Origin: Sedimenticola selenatireducens
GTDB taxonomy: Bacteria; Pseudomonadota; Gammaproteobacteria; Chromatiales; Chromatiaceae
NCBI RefSeq assembly: GCF_007625115.1
Contig: NZ_VMNH01000013.1
Location: forward strand, 186,001-250,000
Length of the DNA: 64,000 nt
Reading direction: 5' to 3'
Positions 38,757-48,156 of this stretch are shown piece after piece (the first letter of the stretch is position 1; every line of letters starts with the position of its first letter). The translations under genes were made by a program, and so were the position numbers. Below the pieces are notes generated by a model. It did not search any database, had not been told where the DNA came from, and was given only the letters and a program-made list of their open reading frames with translations.

Positions 38757-39757
38757 TGAGTACTCCAATTGCGGTTCATATTAATACCAAAGTTCATGTA
38801 ATTAATATGATAAATAGTCCGCGCTTGATCACTCCACTTCGTATGCCAATCCATCACCTTCCCATAAAATTCGATTGATTTAACCTGCTTATCATCAAAC
38901 AGCTGACAAAAGATATCCTGCCGCATTAGGAAGGCAGGTGAAGATGTCTTGATATTTTCATCATACGTTGTTTTGAGTATGACGAACGTTCCCCCTTGTT
39001 CAATACACAAATCAGTAGCAACAATCTCATCATTATAGGCGTACTGATAGATTCTGCTTTTACCGTTTTTACTGAAAGCCTGGAGTAAATTTATATAAAA
39101 CTTACCTTGTGCATTATCAGTATGGATAGCTGTTCCGGTTTCCGATTTCCATCCAGCACTTTCAATCGCACCATAGACGCGAATGGCATCAGGAATAAAT
39201 TCATGATTTGTGATGGTATTAAGGGATAGTGTTACCTGTTCTTTATCTAATCTATTTCGTTGACGCTTCAAGTTGTGCCTAAGATTTTTTCCTCTTGCGG
39301 CCCAATATTCCTCAAATGTGCCTGTTAATTCAATTTTGGCGGTATCTATATAGTCAAGGGTGCTAATCTTATCAAGGGTATCTGGTCTTGGGTAAATATC
39401 AGGGTCTTGCTGCGTGATTCCGATTTTTAGTGCTATCCCCGGTAATGCTTTACACAATGCTCCTAATAGCTCATTGAGAGGAATACTGCTTTGATTTATC
39501 CAAAAACCTAGTGGAGATTGGGAGGGCTGGTAGGTGTCCCAAACGCCAAATTTACGCTTTTCAAGAACCGCCATTGTGGCGATCTGACCCTCTGCTTCAA
39601 AGAGCGCCAATTTCCTGTTATCGGCCCCAAATGCATCAAGTGCGCATGATATGAACGAAGAGTTTAAAACGGGGCTATTAGTCCCTTCCTGATTTATACG
39701 ATCCCACTCTTCCTGATAGTCGCAGAAAGCGCTGGCGGGTAGTACTCGCCATCCCAT
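38753..39757 (-). CDS. CelD/BcsL-type GNAT acyltransferase
   Basis: A 334-aa protein of the GNAT-like group often found in cellulose and exopolysaccharide loci. The core shows EEYWAARGKNLRHNLKRQRNRL, then IRVYGAIESAGWKSETGTAIHTDNAQGKFYINLLQAF and KTTYDENIKTSSPAFLMRQDIF, which align with the FemAB/CelD pattern. It probably acylates an amino sugar, for example the product of the aminotransferase encoded upstream. AAGGA lies 8 bases before the ATG. It overlaps the GT2 gene by 4 bases. Confidence 0.82.
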   Translation of the reverse strand: MGWRVLPASAFCDYQEEWDRINQEGTNSPVLNSSFISCALDAFGADNRKLALFEAEGQIATMAVLEKRKFGVWDTYQPSQSPLGFWINQSSIPLNELLGALCKALPGIALKIGITQQDPDIYPRPDTLDKISTLDYIDTAKIELTGTFEEYWAARGKNLRHNLKRQRNRLDKEQVTLSLNTITNHEFIPDAIRVYGAIESAGWKSETGTAIHTDNAQGKFYINLLQAFSKNGKSRIYQYAYNDEIVATDLCIEQGGTFVILKTTYDENIKTSSPAFLMRQDIFCQLFDDKQVKSIEFYGKVMDWHTKWSDQARTIYHINYMNFGINMNRNWSTQ

Positions 39758-39868
39758 ATTATTTTCCTTTTCCTAGGAGTGTTATTAATATATTGATTCT
39801 ATTGGTATTGTGGATCGATTTCCAATACAAATACTACGATTGAAAACAATAGTCCTACTATGCCGTTG

Positions 39869-41077
39869 TCAAGCAAATACTTGTTTTATAGTATCAATCA
39901 TCCAATCAATTTCTTCCCTATCAAGTGCTTGATGGCACGGGATCTGTATGAGGTGTCTGCTATAGAGAAAGCTGATTTGACAAGTGCTTTCATCAACGCC
40001 ATCAGAAACAAATTCCCATCTCATTAATGGAACACCAGCCGATCGGAGTTTGTAAAATCCTGGGTCTGGATTTTCCACATAAAGGGGAAATACATAGGGT
40101 ACCGTTGATGTACCAAGGGTTTCTTTCAGGGGATGATAGGCGCTGCATTCGCGTAGAGCATCTGCAAGATAGTTATAATTGTTCCTGCGCTTTTCGATAA
40201 GCGGAGAGTTTGGCAGAGTTTCAATCAATAGGTTTGTACTACGGGAGCTGCGAGTGTGTATCCATTCATGGTCAAAATCAAACCCCCCCCCTGATGCAAC
40301 GGGTGCACTTTTTGTGGACTGCCCTCGTTTTATACGGTTGTTTTTGACCGATCTCCACACGGCACTCATCATAGTCAAAGGGAGTATCAGTAGCCATTTA
40401 AGTACCGGGAGCCTTCCGTATTGGAAAGATTTTTCAAGATTATTTAATAATGACTGGAATTCGAAGCCCTTCCCACCAGAATGTAAGGTAACGCCTGATA
40501 GATCGTGGCGATTTGAGACCAGGCATCCTCCATCAAAGACCGGGAAAAATTTCATCAGGCTACCAATGGCATAGTCTCCATAGCTACCTACAGGTAAATT
40601 ATTGACTTCGCCAAAAAAAGCATGAGCGCAGTCCTCAATCAACAGAAGGCCATGTTCATCACAAAAAGCCCGTAACTTAGGCAGGTCTTGCATAAATCCA
40701 AAATAATGTGTTGCGAGTAGTGCTTTAGTGTTGCGGGTAAGCTTTTTAGCCACATCATCCAGGTCTATGGACATATCAGGTAGAATTTTGTAATAAGTGG
40801 GTAAAGCACCCGCATGGAGTATCGGGGCAACCATAGAACTACAATGATAGGCAGGCACAAGCACTTCATCACCCCGCGTTATTTTCCCCAATTCTAAGGC
40901 CAGAGCAATAGCCATCCGCCCACTTGTCAAATAAAGGGACTGCCCGACGTCGAGTAGATTGGCTGTTTTGTCATCACTTCCAAAAAATGCATTCGCAGTG
41001 AGTACTGGCCCCGGTGGAATTTTGGGACAGTCGTCAATTGGGGGCTGGGTGTGATCTGGGATGGTTGAGACTTCCAT
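39869..41077 (-). CDS. DegT/DnrJ/EryC1-type sugar aminotransferase
   Basis: A 402-aa PLP enzyme of the sugar-aminotransferase family. Motifs: EVLVPAYHCSSMVAPILHAGA, LLATHYFGFMQDLP, LLIEDCAHAFFGE (PLP Asp) and GSYGDYAIGSLMKFFPVFDGGCL, where the Lys fits the PLP lysine position by its spacing to GG. It would make an amino sugar nucleotide. It is the first gene of the minus-strand operon and faces the acyl carrier protein gene across a 199-base divergent region. Confidence 0.88.
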   Translation of the reverse strand: MEVSTIPDHTQPPIDDCPKIPPGPVLTANAFFGSDDKTANLLDVGQSLYLTSGRMAIALALELGKITRGDEVLVPAYHCSSMVAPILHAGALPTYYKILPDMSIDLDDVAKKLTRNTKALLATHYFGFMQDLPKLRAFCDEHGLLLIEDCAHAFFGEVNNLPVGSYGDYAIGSLMKFFPVFDGGCLVSNRHDLSGVTLHSGGKGFEFQSLLNNLEKSFQYGRLPVLKWLLILPLTMMSAVWRSVKNNRIKRGQSTKSAPVASGGGFDFDHEWIHTRSSRSTNLLIETLPNSPLIEKRRNNYNYLADALRECSAYHPLKETLGTSTVPYVFPLYVENPDPGFYKLRSAGVPLMRWEFVSDGVDESTCQISFLYSRHLIQIPCHQALDREEIDWMIDTIKQVFA

Positions 41078-41151
41078 GCAATTTATACTGATTATATCCA
41101 GGTAAATAATTAATTGATCTATTAGGCGTTGAAGTTCATGAATAATAACAC

Positions 41152-41179
41152 TTTCTGTGCCAATAAATTGTAATATAAT
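41152..41179 (+). promoter_or_regulatory. Candidate promoter for the ACP-hydrolase operon
   Basis: A perfect TATAAT at 41174-41179 with a weak -35 (TTTCTG at 41152-41157). It is followed at 41186-41203 by a 6-bp stem AGCATT/AATGCT that would lie at the start of the transcript. It sits in the divergent region between 41077 and 41277. Confidence 0.35.
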
Positions 41180-41276
41180 TCCCGCAGCATTATTCGCAAT
41201 GCTAGATAGTTATCATCAACATCTGTTTCTTAGATGCTAAGGTGTTTGCGGAAATTATATTTACTAGGAGATTTTG

Positions 41277-41528
41277 ATGTCCAATTTGTCGGATACGATT
41301 GAGATTATTGCCGAAGTGTTACAGCTAGGTGAACGGGCGACTCGTTTTGATGCCGATACCCCGTTACTGGGTAGTGTCCCCGAATTTGATTCAATGGCCG
41401 TTGTATCCGTAATCACAGCGATTGAAGACAACTATGGATTTATAGTTGAGGATGATGAGGTCTCTGCCGAGTTGTTTGAAACCGTGGGTAGCCTGCATGA
41501 ATTTATAGTTCAAAAAAGCGCTGATTGA
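41277..41528 (+). CDS. Acyl carrier protein, exosortase-system type
   Basis: An 83-aa ACP. The phosphopantetheine serine is Ser39 in VPEFDSMAVVSVITAIEDNYGF. AGGAG at 41266-41270 fixes the start at ATG 41277 rather than the TTG just before it. XrtA loci commonly encode an ACP beside two alpha/beta-hydrolases and an AMP-forming ligase, and that set is present here. It would carry an acyl or aminoacyl group during polysaccharide modification. It is followed 9 bases later by the fused hydrolase gene. Confidence 0.9.
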   Translation: MSNLSDTIEIIAEVLQLGERATRFDADTPLLGSVPEFDSMAVVSVITAIEDNYGFIVEDDEVSAELFETVGSLHEFIVQKSAD

Positions 41529-41537
41529 TCAGTACCC

Positions 41538-43274
41538 ATGCAATCCCGATTTATTCAAGGAAAAGCAGGGGCGATTCACCTCTCTCTCTTTCACCCCAAA
41601 AATACCACAGACAGTTGGGTGATCTGTTTTCCTCCTTTTGCCGAGGAGATGAATAAAAGTCGTAAAATGATGAGCGCCCAGGCTAGATCGTGGTCATCTA
41701 CTGGTATTGCGGTGGTTATTCCCGATCTGTACGGGACAGGTGATAGTGGTGGTGACTTTTCGGATGCAGATTGGGACACATGGTGTACTGATATGCTCGG
41801 ATTGGTTGCATGGATTAGAGGACAGGGGGGTAAAAAGATTTATTTCTGGGGTATACGGCTTGGTTCACTGCTTGCTCTGGAAGTCAGTAAACAACTTGCT
41901 GGAGTGGTCTCGGGTCTATTGTTTTGGCAGCCAGTCATCAATGGGCAGCAGTCAATGACTCAATTTCTGAGACTACGGATGGCTGCCAGTATGATGGATG
42001 GAACTCAGGAAAAGGTAAGTGACCTGAGAAGTCGGTTGGAAATAGAGGGTGCGTTAGAGGTTGCCGGTTATGAGTTATCTTCGAAGCTCGTATCCAGAAT
42101 TGATGAACTCTCGATGCAGAATATAACGCCTAATGCTGGCTTGCCGGTCTTTTGGTTTGAAATATCGAGTAATACTGAAAAGCCGTTGTCGATTGCGAGT
42201 AAGAAGATTGTTGATCAGTGGCGGCAAGAGGGCATAGATATTGATGCTGAATTAGTTGCGGGTGATCCCTTTTGGACAACGCAGGAAATAACGATGGCCC
42301 CAAGTCTGATTAAAAGAACCACAGATGCGCTTATAGCAAATAAAAGTATTTCAGAGGGTGAATCGGTATTTTTATTGACTGATCCTGAACCACAGGATTT
42401 TATCAGTGAGCATACGGCCTCTTTTACTTGTAATAATGAGTTATTGCCTGCCATTGTTCATCCAGGGAAAAGAGCAGCTAAGCGTGGTGTCTTGATTGTG
42501 GTTGGTGGGCCGCAGTATCGCGTGGGTAGTCATAGACAGTTCGTCCTTCTGGCGAGAGATTTAGCGGAGAAGGGCGTGCCTGCGTTTCGGTTTGATTATC
42601 GGGGTATAGGTGATGGGACTGGTCTCCTGACTGGTTTTGATAACATTAGTGATGATATCTGTTCAGCAATAGATTGTTTTCAAATGGAGTGTCCTTCTGT
42701 TACAGAAGTCGTGATTTGGGGGTTGTGTGATGCGGCCACTGCAGCCGCTTTTTATGCTCCATTGGATAATAGAATCAGTGGGCTTGTTCTGCTCAACCCT
42801 TGGGTGCGGAGTGAGGTAGGCGAGGCGAAAGCGTATATTAAGCACTATTATGTGAAGCGCCTGTTAAGCAAGGGTTTCTGGAAAAAAATAATTAGTGGAC
42901 GGTTTAATCTGTTGCAATCTTTACACTCACTTCGGCAAATGATCAGGAAGGCATCTGGAAGAACAGATAGTCCCTCGAATACCTCCACGAAGGATATCGA
43001 CATGATAATAAACACCCCTGGCTTATCCTTAGGCCATAAAATGGAGGATGCCTTGGGACAATTTAAGGGTAAGTTATTGTTTGTGCTCAGTGGCAATGAT
43101 TTAACAGCGGCGGAGTTCCAGCAAACAGTTGATGCATCGCCCCGTTTCCAGACTATATTGGATCAGGGAAATAGCCGGACCATAAAAATGGGGGATGCAG
43201 ATCATACCTTCTCCAGAAGAGTCTGGCGCAATTCAGTGGCTACCGAAACAGTGAATTGGCTGAAATCATGGTGA
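41538..43274 (+). CDS. Fusion of exosortase-A-associated hydrolase 2 and hydrolase 1
   Basis: A 578-aa protein with two alpha/beta-hydrolase domains. Residues 1-270 match the system's hydrolase 2 (CFPPFAEEMNKSRKM, DLYGTGDSGGDF); its elbow is YFWGIRLGS, with Arg107 where Ser would be expected. Residues about 285-578 match hydrolase 1 (GVLIVVGGPQYRVGSHRQFVLLARDL, FDYRGIGDG); its elbow is VIWGLCDAA with Cys397 as the probable nucleophile, and GDADHTF supplies the His. The two are usually separate adjacent genes. No frameshift or internal stop is visible. They probably act as thioesterase or acyltransferase on the ACP-bound group. Confidence 0.85.
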   Translation: MQSRFIQGKAGAIHLSLFHPKNTTDSWVICFPPFAEEMNKSRKMMSAQARSWSSTGIAVVIPDLYGTGDSGGDFSDADWDTWCTDMLGLVAWIRGQGGKKIYFWGIRLGSLLALEVSKQLAGVVSGLLFWQPVINGQQSMTQFLRLRMAASMMDGTQEKVSDLRSRLEIEGALEVAGYELSSKLVSRIDELSMQNITPNAGLPVFWFEISSNTEKPLSIASKKIVDQWRQEGIDIDAELVAGDPFWTTQEITMAPSLIKRTTDALIANKSISEGESVFLLTDPEPQDFISEHTASFTCNNELLPAIVHPGKRAAKRGVLIVVGGPQYRVGSHRQFVLLARDLAEKGVPAFRFDYRGIGDGTGLLTGFDNISDDICSAIDCFQMECPSVTEVVIWGLCDAATAAAFYAPLDNRISGLVLLNPWVRSEVGEAKAYIKHYYVKRLLSKGFWKKIISGRFNLLQSLHSLRQMIRKASGRTDSPSNTSTKDIDMIINTPGLSLGHKMEDALGQFKGKLLFVLSGNDLTAAEFQQTVDASPRFQTILDQGNSRTIKMGDADHTFSRRVWRNSVATETVNWLKSW

Positions 43275-44539
43275 AGCGTGTACTTATGGTGGCCTACCAT
43301 TATCCTCCTGTTCAAGTAAGCAGTGGTTTACAGCGAACCCTCGCTTTTTCAAAGTACATTCGTGAACATGGATGGGCACCTATAGTCCTGTCAGCAAATC
43401 CACGTGCATATGCCAATGTCAGTACGGATCAGCTGCAGGATATTCCTTCTGATATTCCTGTGGTTAGCGCTTTTGCGCTTGATACGAGTAAGCACCTCTC
43501 AATTGGGGGACGTTATCTGGATGCTCTGGCACTACCTGATCGCTGGTCCAGTTGGTGGCTTGGTGGTGTTTGGTCCGGTTTACGGATTATCCGTAAATAT
43601 AAACCAAAGTTGATATGGAGTACTTATCCAATAGCGACCGCTCACCTCATTGGATTAACACTTCACAAGCTGACAGGTTTGCCCTGGGTGGCTGATTTTC
43701 GAGATTCCATGACGGAGCCGACTTATCCGAGAGAAGGGGCCAGACGTAAAGTGTTTTTGTGGATCGAAAAGAGAACTGTTCACGCCTGCTCGAAAGCGAT
43801 TTTCACAACACCTGGCGCAGTTGAAATGTATAGGGAACGGTATCCTGATTTACCAAGTGATAAATGGCTATTGATGCCGAATGGTTATAATGAGGAGATT
43901 TTTTCAGAAATCGAAAATGTTGATTCACTCGGTGCAACTCAATCCCTGGTTAGAGAGGATGGCCCTATAACATTGGTACACAGTGGCGTTATATATCCAG
44001 ACGAAAGAGATCCAAAGCCTTTTTTTCAGGCAATATCTGAGTTAAAGAAACAGCATAAAATTAATGGAAAGGGATTAAAGGTTATCTTGAGAGCAACAGG
44101 CCATGATGAGCAATTTCGCCCCATCCTTGAGGATCTGAATATTCAGGATATAGTAAATCTGGAAACTGGAATACCTTATCGTGATGCATTAAAAGAGATG
44201 TTGTTAGCAGATGGGTTGATTATTTTTCAAGCAGCAAACTGTAATCATCAAGTCCCGGCGAAAGTTTATGAGTACTTCAGAGCTCGTAAGCCAGTATTAG
44301 CACTTACAGATGCAGCAGGGGATACTGCCAAAACATTGGCAGATGCTGGATTGACTGATATCGCCCCACTTGATGATTCCGAATTAATAAAGCAAACATT
44401 GTTGGCGTTTATGACTAAACTAAAGTCAGGCTCAGCGGCAATTGCTTCAGATGAAGCTGTAGCGAAGTACTCACGACAATCAGCTGCTCGATTATTAGCG
44501 AAATGGTTTGACGCGATTTTGCAATCAAAGGTTCAATAA
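43268..44539 (+). CDS. Glycosyltransferase family 4-like
   Basis: A 423-aa GT-B enzyme. It begins MVKRVLMVAYHYPPVQVSSGLQRTLAFSKYIREHGW, continues with WSTYPIATAHLIGLTLHKLTGLPWVADFRDSM, and has LMPNGYNEEIF and VPAKVYEYFRARKPVLALTD in the donor half. The start is at 43268, overlapping the hydrolase stop by 7 bases, so the two are translationally linked. Sugar specificity is unknown. Confidence 0.86.
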   Translation: MVKRVLMVAYHYPPVQVSSGLQRTLAFSKYIREHGWAPIVLSANPRAYANVSTDQLQDIPSDIPVVSAFALDTSKHLSIGGRYLDALALPDRWSSWWLGGVWSGLRIIRKYKPKLIWSTYPIATAHLIGLTLHKLTGLPWVADFRDSMTEPTYPREGARRKVFLWIEKRTVHACSKAIFTTPGAVEMYRERYPDLPSDKWLLMPNGYNEEIFSEIENVDSLGATQSLVREDGPITLVHSGVIYPDERDPKPFFQAISELKKQHKINGKGLKVILRATGHDEQFRPILEDLNIQDIVNLETGIPYRDALKEMLLADGLIIFQAANCNHQVPAKVYEYFRARKPVLALTDAAGDTAKTLADAGLTDIAPLDDSELIKQTLLAFMTKLKSGSAAIASDEAVAKYSRQSAARLLAKWFDAILQSKVQ

Positions 44540-44690
44540 TAGCCAATAGAATAGGTTTTTAGATTGAATGATGTATAGGCTAAATTGCGATGTAATAAAA
44601 GTAAGTTCGAGTTGAACACTGAGTAGCTAGCGGCGGTTATTCGTTTCTTGAATTCTAACTACGGTATAGATACTACAGGATGTATATAAT

Positions 44691-46946
44691 ATGCCTATTC
44701 TGCTAATTATTTTTTTTCTTCTTTTTCCATATGATTTTGCTTTTTCGGGAGTTGATCATTTGGCCGCCGATTATCGTCCTCTGCGTGGTAAAAATATTGA
44801 TGACTGTGCCAGTAAACTGAAATCTCGATCAGGTGGCTGGTGTGAGATTCGCCACAGTGACCTTTACCCATCAATTTCTTCTGTATGGCCTAAAAATATT
44901 GATAATAAAACGCGGATGATAACTGGTCCATCTTCAATTTTGCATGCATGGAATAGTGCTGCTTTTGACGCTTCAAGATATAAACTATTCTTTATGAGTG
45001 GTGGACATGCAGACTATGGTGGAAATGAAGTATATGAGTTTGATCTTAAAAATGGTTCATGGAGTAGAATTACTGAGCCTTCGCCATTGGATTACTTATT
45101 TATATCAAGAGATTATGATGCTGATAAGAAAAAACCATGGCGTAGACTGTGTTGGATACCTAACATCAACACAGTACCAGCAAGCACGCATACATATGAC
45201 GGGCTTATCTTTAGTGATATAACACAAACTATATTCTTGTATGTAATGGGTGCTGCTAATGGATCCTGTATTGAGGATCAGAGTGATAAATTTAAAAGTG
45301 ATCCCCTCGTCTTGGGAACAACTGCAGATACGATAGGTTGGTATGAATTCAATCCAAGTAATAAAATCACTCAAAACAACTTGCCTCCTTTATCCTGGAG
45401 AAAGGTATTAACTTTTGAGCAGTTGAAAAGTAAAGCAATACATCAAGGGTATCCGGTGAGTACACTACTCAATAATGGGAGTATTGTTTTCGGTTCCAGA
45501 TATAAAACAGTTAAGTACAATCCAGAAAACATAAGTCAACGATCCTTCTCGCCATTTTCAGCGCAGGCAGATTGGGGTGATGGAACAAAGATTTATGACT
45601 CTTACAGAAATATCGTATGGTCATTGCACAATAAGGCGCTACTTGCATTTGATGGAGATAGGGGGAGTTTTCTTTACAAGTTATCAGCTGATTCCCCACA
45701 TGGTAAATCCTTGGCGGTTGCTAAGGATAAGCGGTTGTATGCGTGGGATGGCACATCAAGCATTTCGGTTATTGACCCCGATGGTGATCGACAATGGAAA
45801 ACACTTGAGTGGAGTATTAATGGCCCACCAACAGGTGATGGCAGAGTCTACGGAAAATGGGTCTATCTGGATAAGGAAGATTTGTTTGTTGGATTATCAA
45901 CCCATAAAACGGGTGTGTGGGTATATAAACATCCTGAAAATCCGACTTACACACAGTACTCGAACATTAATCCACAAGATCTGGTTAATAAATCCAAGCC
46001 CGGTGATAAAGTTACAATCCCTCCTGGCACCTACCGGCATGGGATATTTGTCAACAAATCACTTCATCTTGGGCTTAATGGTGTTATTTTTAGGGGTACT
46101 GTCAACAAGAAAAGTATTATTAATATTTCCTGTGATAACTGTAACGTGTTGATCGATGATTTTGTCGGTGATGGTGCAGTCGCTAATTGTCAATGGGGGA
46201 ATTGTGCTGGGATTAAAGCTGAGGGAAATAATTTCAACCTAACCTTGAAGAATGCACGTATCAGTAAAACGGTTATGGGCGTTCTTACTGATAACCGTGG
46301 CGGTCAGGTGATACTTGAAGACAGTATAATAGAAGACACAGGAATAGGCGGTGGATCAAGTACGCTGGGCCACGGTTTTTACGCTGGTGATATCGATAAG
46401 GTGATCGTCAAAAATTCGATTGTTCGGCGCTCTTTTGGAAAGGGGCATATCTTTAAAAGTAGGGCGTCTGACACTTTGATTGAGAACAGTGTGCTCGCAG
46501 GACTAGATGGGCGTCACTCCAGAATCATTGATTTTCCCTGTGGGGGCAAACTGACCATTCGGAATAGTGTACTGCAACAAGGAAAGCAGACGGATAATAT
46601 TGATTTGATAAGTGTAGGTACAGAACCGCAAAACTGCGGTGGTGGAGTTCATTCATCAGATATATCAATAAAAAATAGTTGGTTGATATTTGATAGGGAA
46701 GAATCAGCGGATGAGCCATCCGCCGATTATGGCTTTAATAGAATATTTACCTGGCGCGCACCTGTTTCTCACTTTGATGTGTCACAGAACCGAATCATAG
46801 AGAGTACCGGACGTATGCGTTTTGATGGAGAAGATCATATTCCTGATATGAGCCGCCAGAATCAGATGTTTCAAAGCCGAAAGGATGCTGGTCTTGGACC
46901 TGTAGAGATACCCTATAAAGGCATTATACAAAAACCTCTATTGTAG
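44691..46946 (+). CDS. Large secreted beta-propeller / right-handed beta-helix protein
   Basis: A 751-aa protein with a Sec signal (MPILLIIFFLLFPYDFAFS). Residues about 60-410 contain kelch-like blades (FMSGGHADYGGNEVYEFDLKNGSWSRI, NKALLAFDGDRGSFLYKLS). Residues about 425-720 form a right-handed parallel beta-helix: VNKSKPGDKVTIPPGTYRHG, VIFRGTVNKKSIINI, VLIDDFVGDG, VIVKNSIVRRSFGKGHIFKS. Beta-helices of this type occur in polysaccharide lyases and epimerases, but I cannot identify a catalytic pair. There is no PEP-CTERM or other sorting tail at the C-terminus. Its 3' end overlaps the convergent decarboxylase gene by 23 bases. Confidence 0.7.
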   Translation: MPILLIIFFLLFPYDFAFSGVDHLAADYRPLRGKNIDDCASKLKSRSGGWCEIRHSDLYPSISSVWPKNIDNKTRMITGPSSILHAWNSAAFDASRYKLFFMSGGHADYGGNEVYEFDLKNGSWSRITEPSPLDYLFISRDYDADKKKPWRRLCWIPNINTVPASTHTYDGLIFSDITQTIFLYVMGAANGSCIEDQSDKFKSDPLVLGTTADTIGWYEFNPSNKITQNNLPPLSWRKVLTFEQLKSKAIHQGYPVSTLLNNGSIVFGSRYKTVKYNPENISQRSFSPFSAQADWGDGTKIYDSYRNIVWSLHNKALLAFDGDRGSFLYKLSADSPHGKSLAVAKDKRLYAWDGTSSISVIDPDGDRQWKTLEWSINGPPTGDGRVYGKWVYLDKEDLFVGLSTHKTGVWVYKHPENPTYTQYSNINPQDLVNKSKPGDKVTIPPGTYRHGIFVNKSLHLGLNGVIFRGTVNKKSIINISCDNCNVLIDDFVGDGAVANCQWGNCAGIKAEGNNFNLTLKNARISKTVMGVLTDNRGGQVILEDSIIEDTGIGGGSSTLGHGFYAGDIDKVIVKNSIVRRSFGKGHIFKSRASDTLIENSVLAGLDGRHSRIIDFPCGGKLTIRNSVLQQGKQTDNIDLISVGTEPQNCGGGVHSSDISIKNSWLIFDREESADEPSADYGFNRIFTWRAPVSHFDVSQNRIIESTGRMRFDGEDHIPDMSRQNQMFQSRKDAGLGPVEIPYKGIIQKPLL

Positions 46947-48156
46947 CCGGATGACTCAGAAAACCTTGAGGACTCGCATTGAGCCCATAAGCACCTGATT
47001 GATAAACAACAATCAAATCACCAATAGTAATTACCGGTAGTTCAATCTTATTGGCAAGGATATCGAGTGGCGTACAGAGTGGACCTACAACATTCACAAT
47101 TTCACTATTTTCACTGACTACATGGTTACCAACACAAACGGGATAGTTTTTTCGAATCACTTGGCCAAAATTCCCTGATGCCGCCAGATGGTGATGTAAT
47201 CCACCATTGGTTACGATAAAGGTTTCTCCCCGCGATATTTTTTTGTCAATCACCTCACAGACATAAACGCCGGCTTCTCCCACGAGATAGCGACCCAGTT
47301 CTATAACAATTTCTGCATCGGGTAATCGAGTCTTACATTCATCGACTAGACTTTGCAGATTGTCCGCCACAGGTTGCAGATCAAGCGGCTTTTCGCCTGG
47401 GAAGTAAGGAATACCAAAACCACCACCAATATTGAGCCAGGTAATAGGTGAGGGTGCATATTCTGCCATTCGATAGGCGAGTTCAAAGGTGTTTGTCTGG
47501 GCCTCAATGAGTGCTTCAGGCCGAAGATTCTGTGATCCACTGAAGATATGAAATCCCTGGAAATCCAGACTCAAGTTGGCAATACGCTTAAGCACATCCG
47601 GCACACGTTCAGCATCAATGCCAAAGGGTTTTGGGCCACCGCTCATTTTCATGCCAGAAGTTTTTAGTTCAAAGTCCGGATTAACGCGTACAGATACACG
47701 GGGTTGGATAGATAACTTGTTGCCAATAGTGGCAATGCGTTCCATCTCACCTTCTGATTCCATGTTGATGGTGACACCGGCTGCTACAGCAGCGGTCAGC
47801 TCTTTATCACTTTTTCCCGGACCGGCAAAACTGATCTTGTCTGCAGCCATGCCGGTATCCAGTGCAACCTTCATCTCACCCAAAGAGGCAACATCCAGTC
47901 CATCGGTCAATCCTGACAGGTGTTGAACCACCGCAGGCATAGAGTTGGCCTTGATGGCGTAATGCAGATGGATCTCTTTTGGCAGAATGGCGCGAAGTTG
48001 CTGTAGTCGATCTGTTATTACCTTGCGATCATAAGCATAGAAGGGGGTCTGTCCTACGCGGGATGCCAGTCTGGTGAGCGGAATTCCACCAATCAGCAGC
48101 TCGTTATCCTGAATGGGGAACTGCATCATATCTGCATGCTTGGGTGTCTCTTTCAT
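46924..48156 (-). CDS. PLP-dependent decarboxylase, exosortase-A-associated
   Basis: A 410-aa fold-III PLP decarboxylase of the DapDC/ornithine-decarboxylase type. It shows TPFYAYDRKVI, the PLP lysine in LHYAIKANSMPAVV, FAGPGKSDKEL, ISFAGP-type and GGGFGIPYFPGEKPLD (phosphate loop), and the substrate-side CTPLDILAN and YQSGAYGLNASPQGF. In XrtA loci it is paired with the AMP-forming ligase, as here with an ATGA overlap. It probably makes an amine or decarboxylated amino acid used by the ACP/ligase pathway; the substrate is unknown. Confidence 0.92.
   Translation of the reverse strand: MKETPKHADMMQFPIQDNELLIGGIPLTRLASRVGQTPFYAYDRKVITDRLQQLRAILPKEIHLHYAIKANSMPAVVQHLSGLTDGLDVASLGEMKVALDTGMAADKISFAGPGKSDKELTAAVAAGVTINMESEGEMERIATIGNKLSIQPRVSVRVNPDFELKTSGMKMSGGPKPFGIDAERVPDVLKRIANLSLDFQGFHIFSGSQNLRPEALIEAQTNTFELAYRMAEYAPSPITWLNIGGGFGIPYFPGEKPLDLQPVADNLQSLVDECKTRLPDAEIVIELGRYLVGEAGVYVCEVIDKKISRGETFIVTNGGLHHHLAASGNFGQVIRKNYPVCVGNHVVSENSEIVNVVGPLCTPLDILANKIELPVITIGDLIVVYQSGAYGLNASPQGFLSHPATIEVFV

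Noticed and set aside
35278-41077. Mobile element or integrated island
   Set aside because: No transposase, integrase, terminal repeats or tRNA boundary are visible; composition shift alone is not enough.
44691-46946. Beta-helix protein as a PEP-CTERM exosortase substrate
   Set aside because: The C-terminus (VEIPYKGIIQKPLL) has no PEP motif, no membrane helix and no basic tail.
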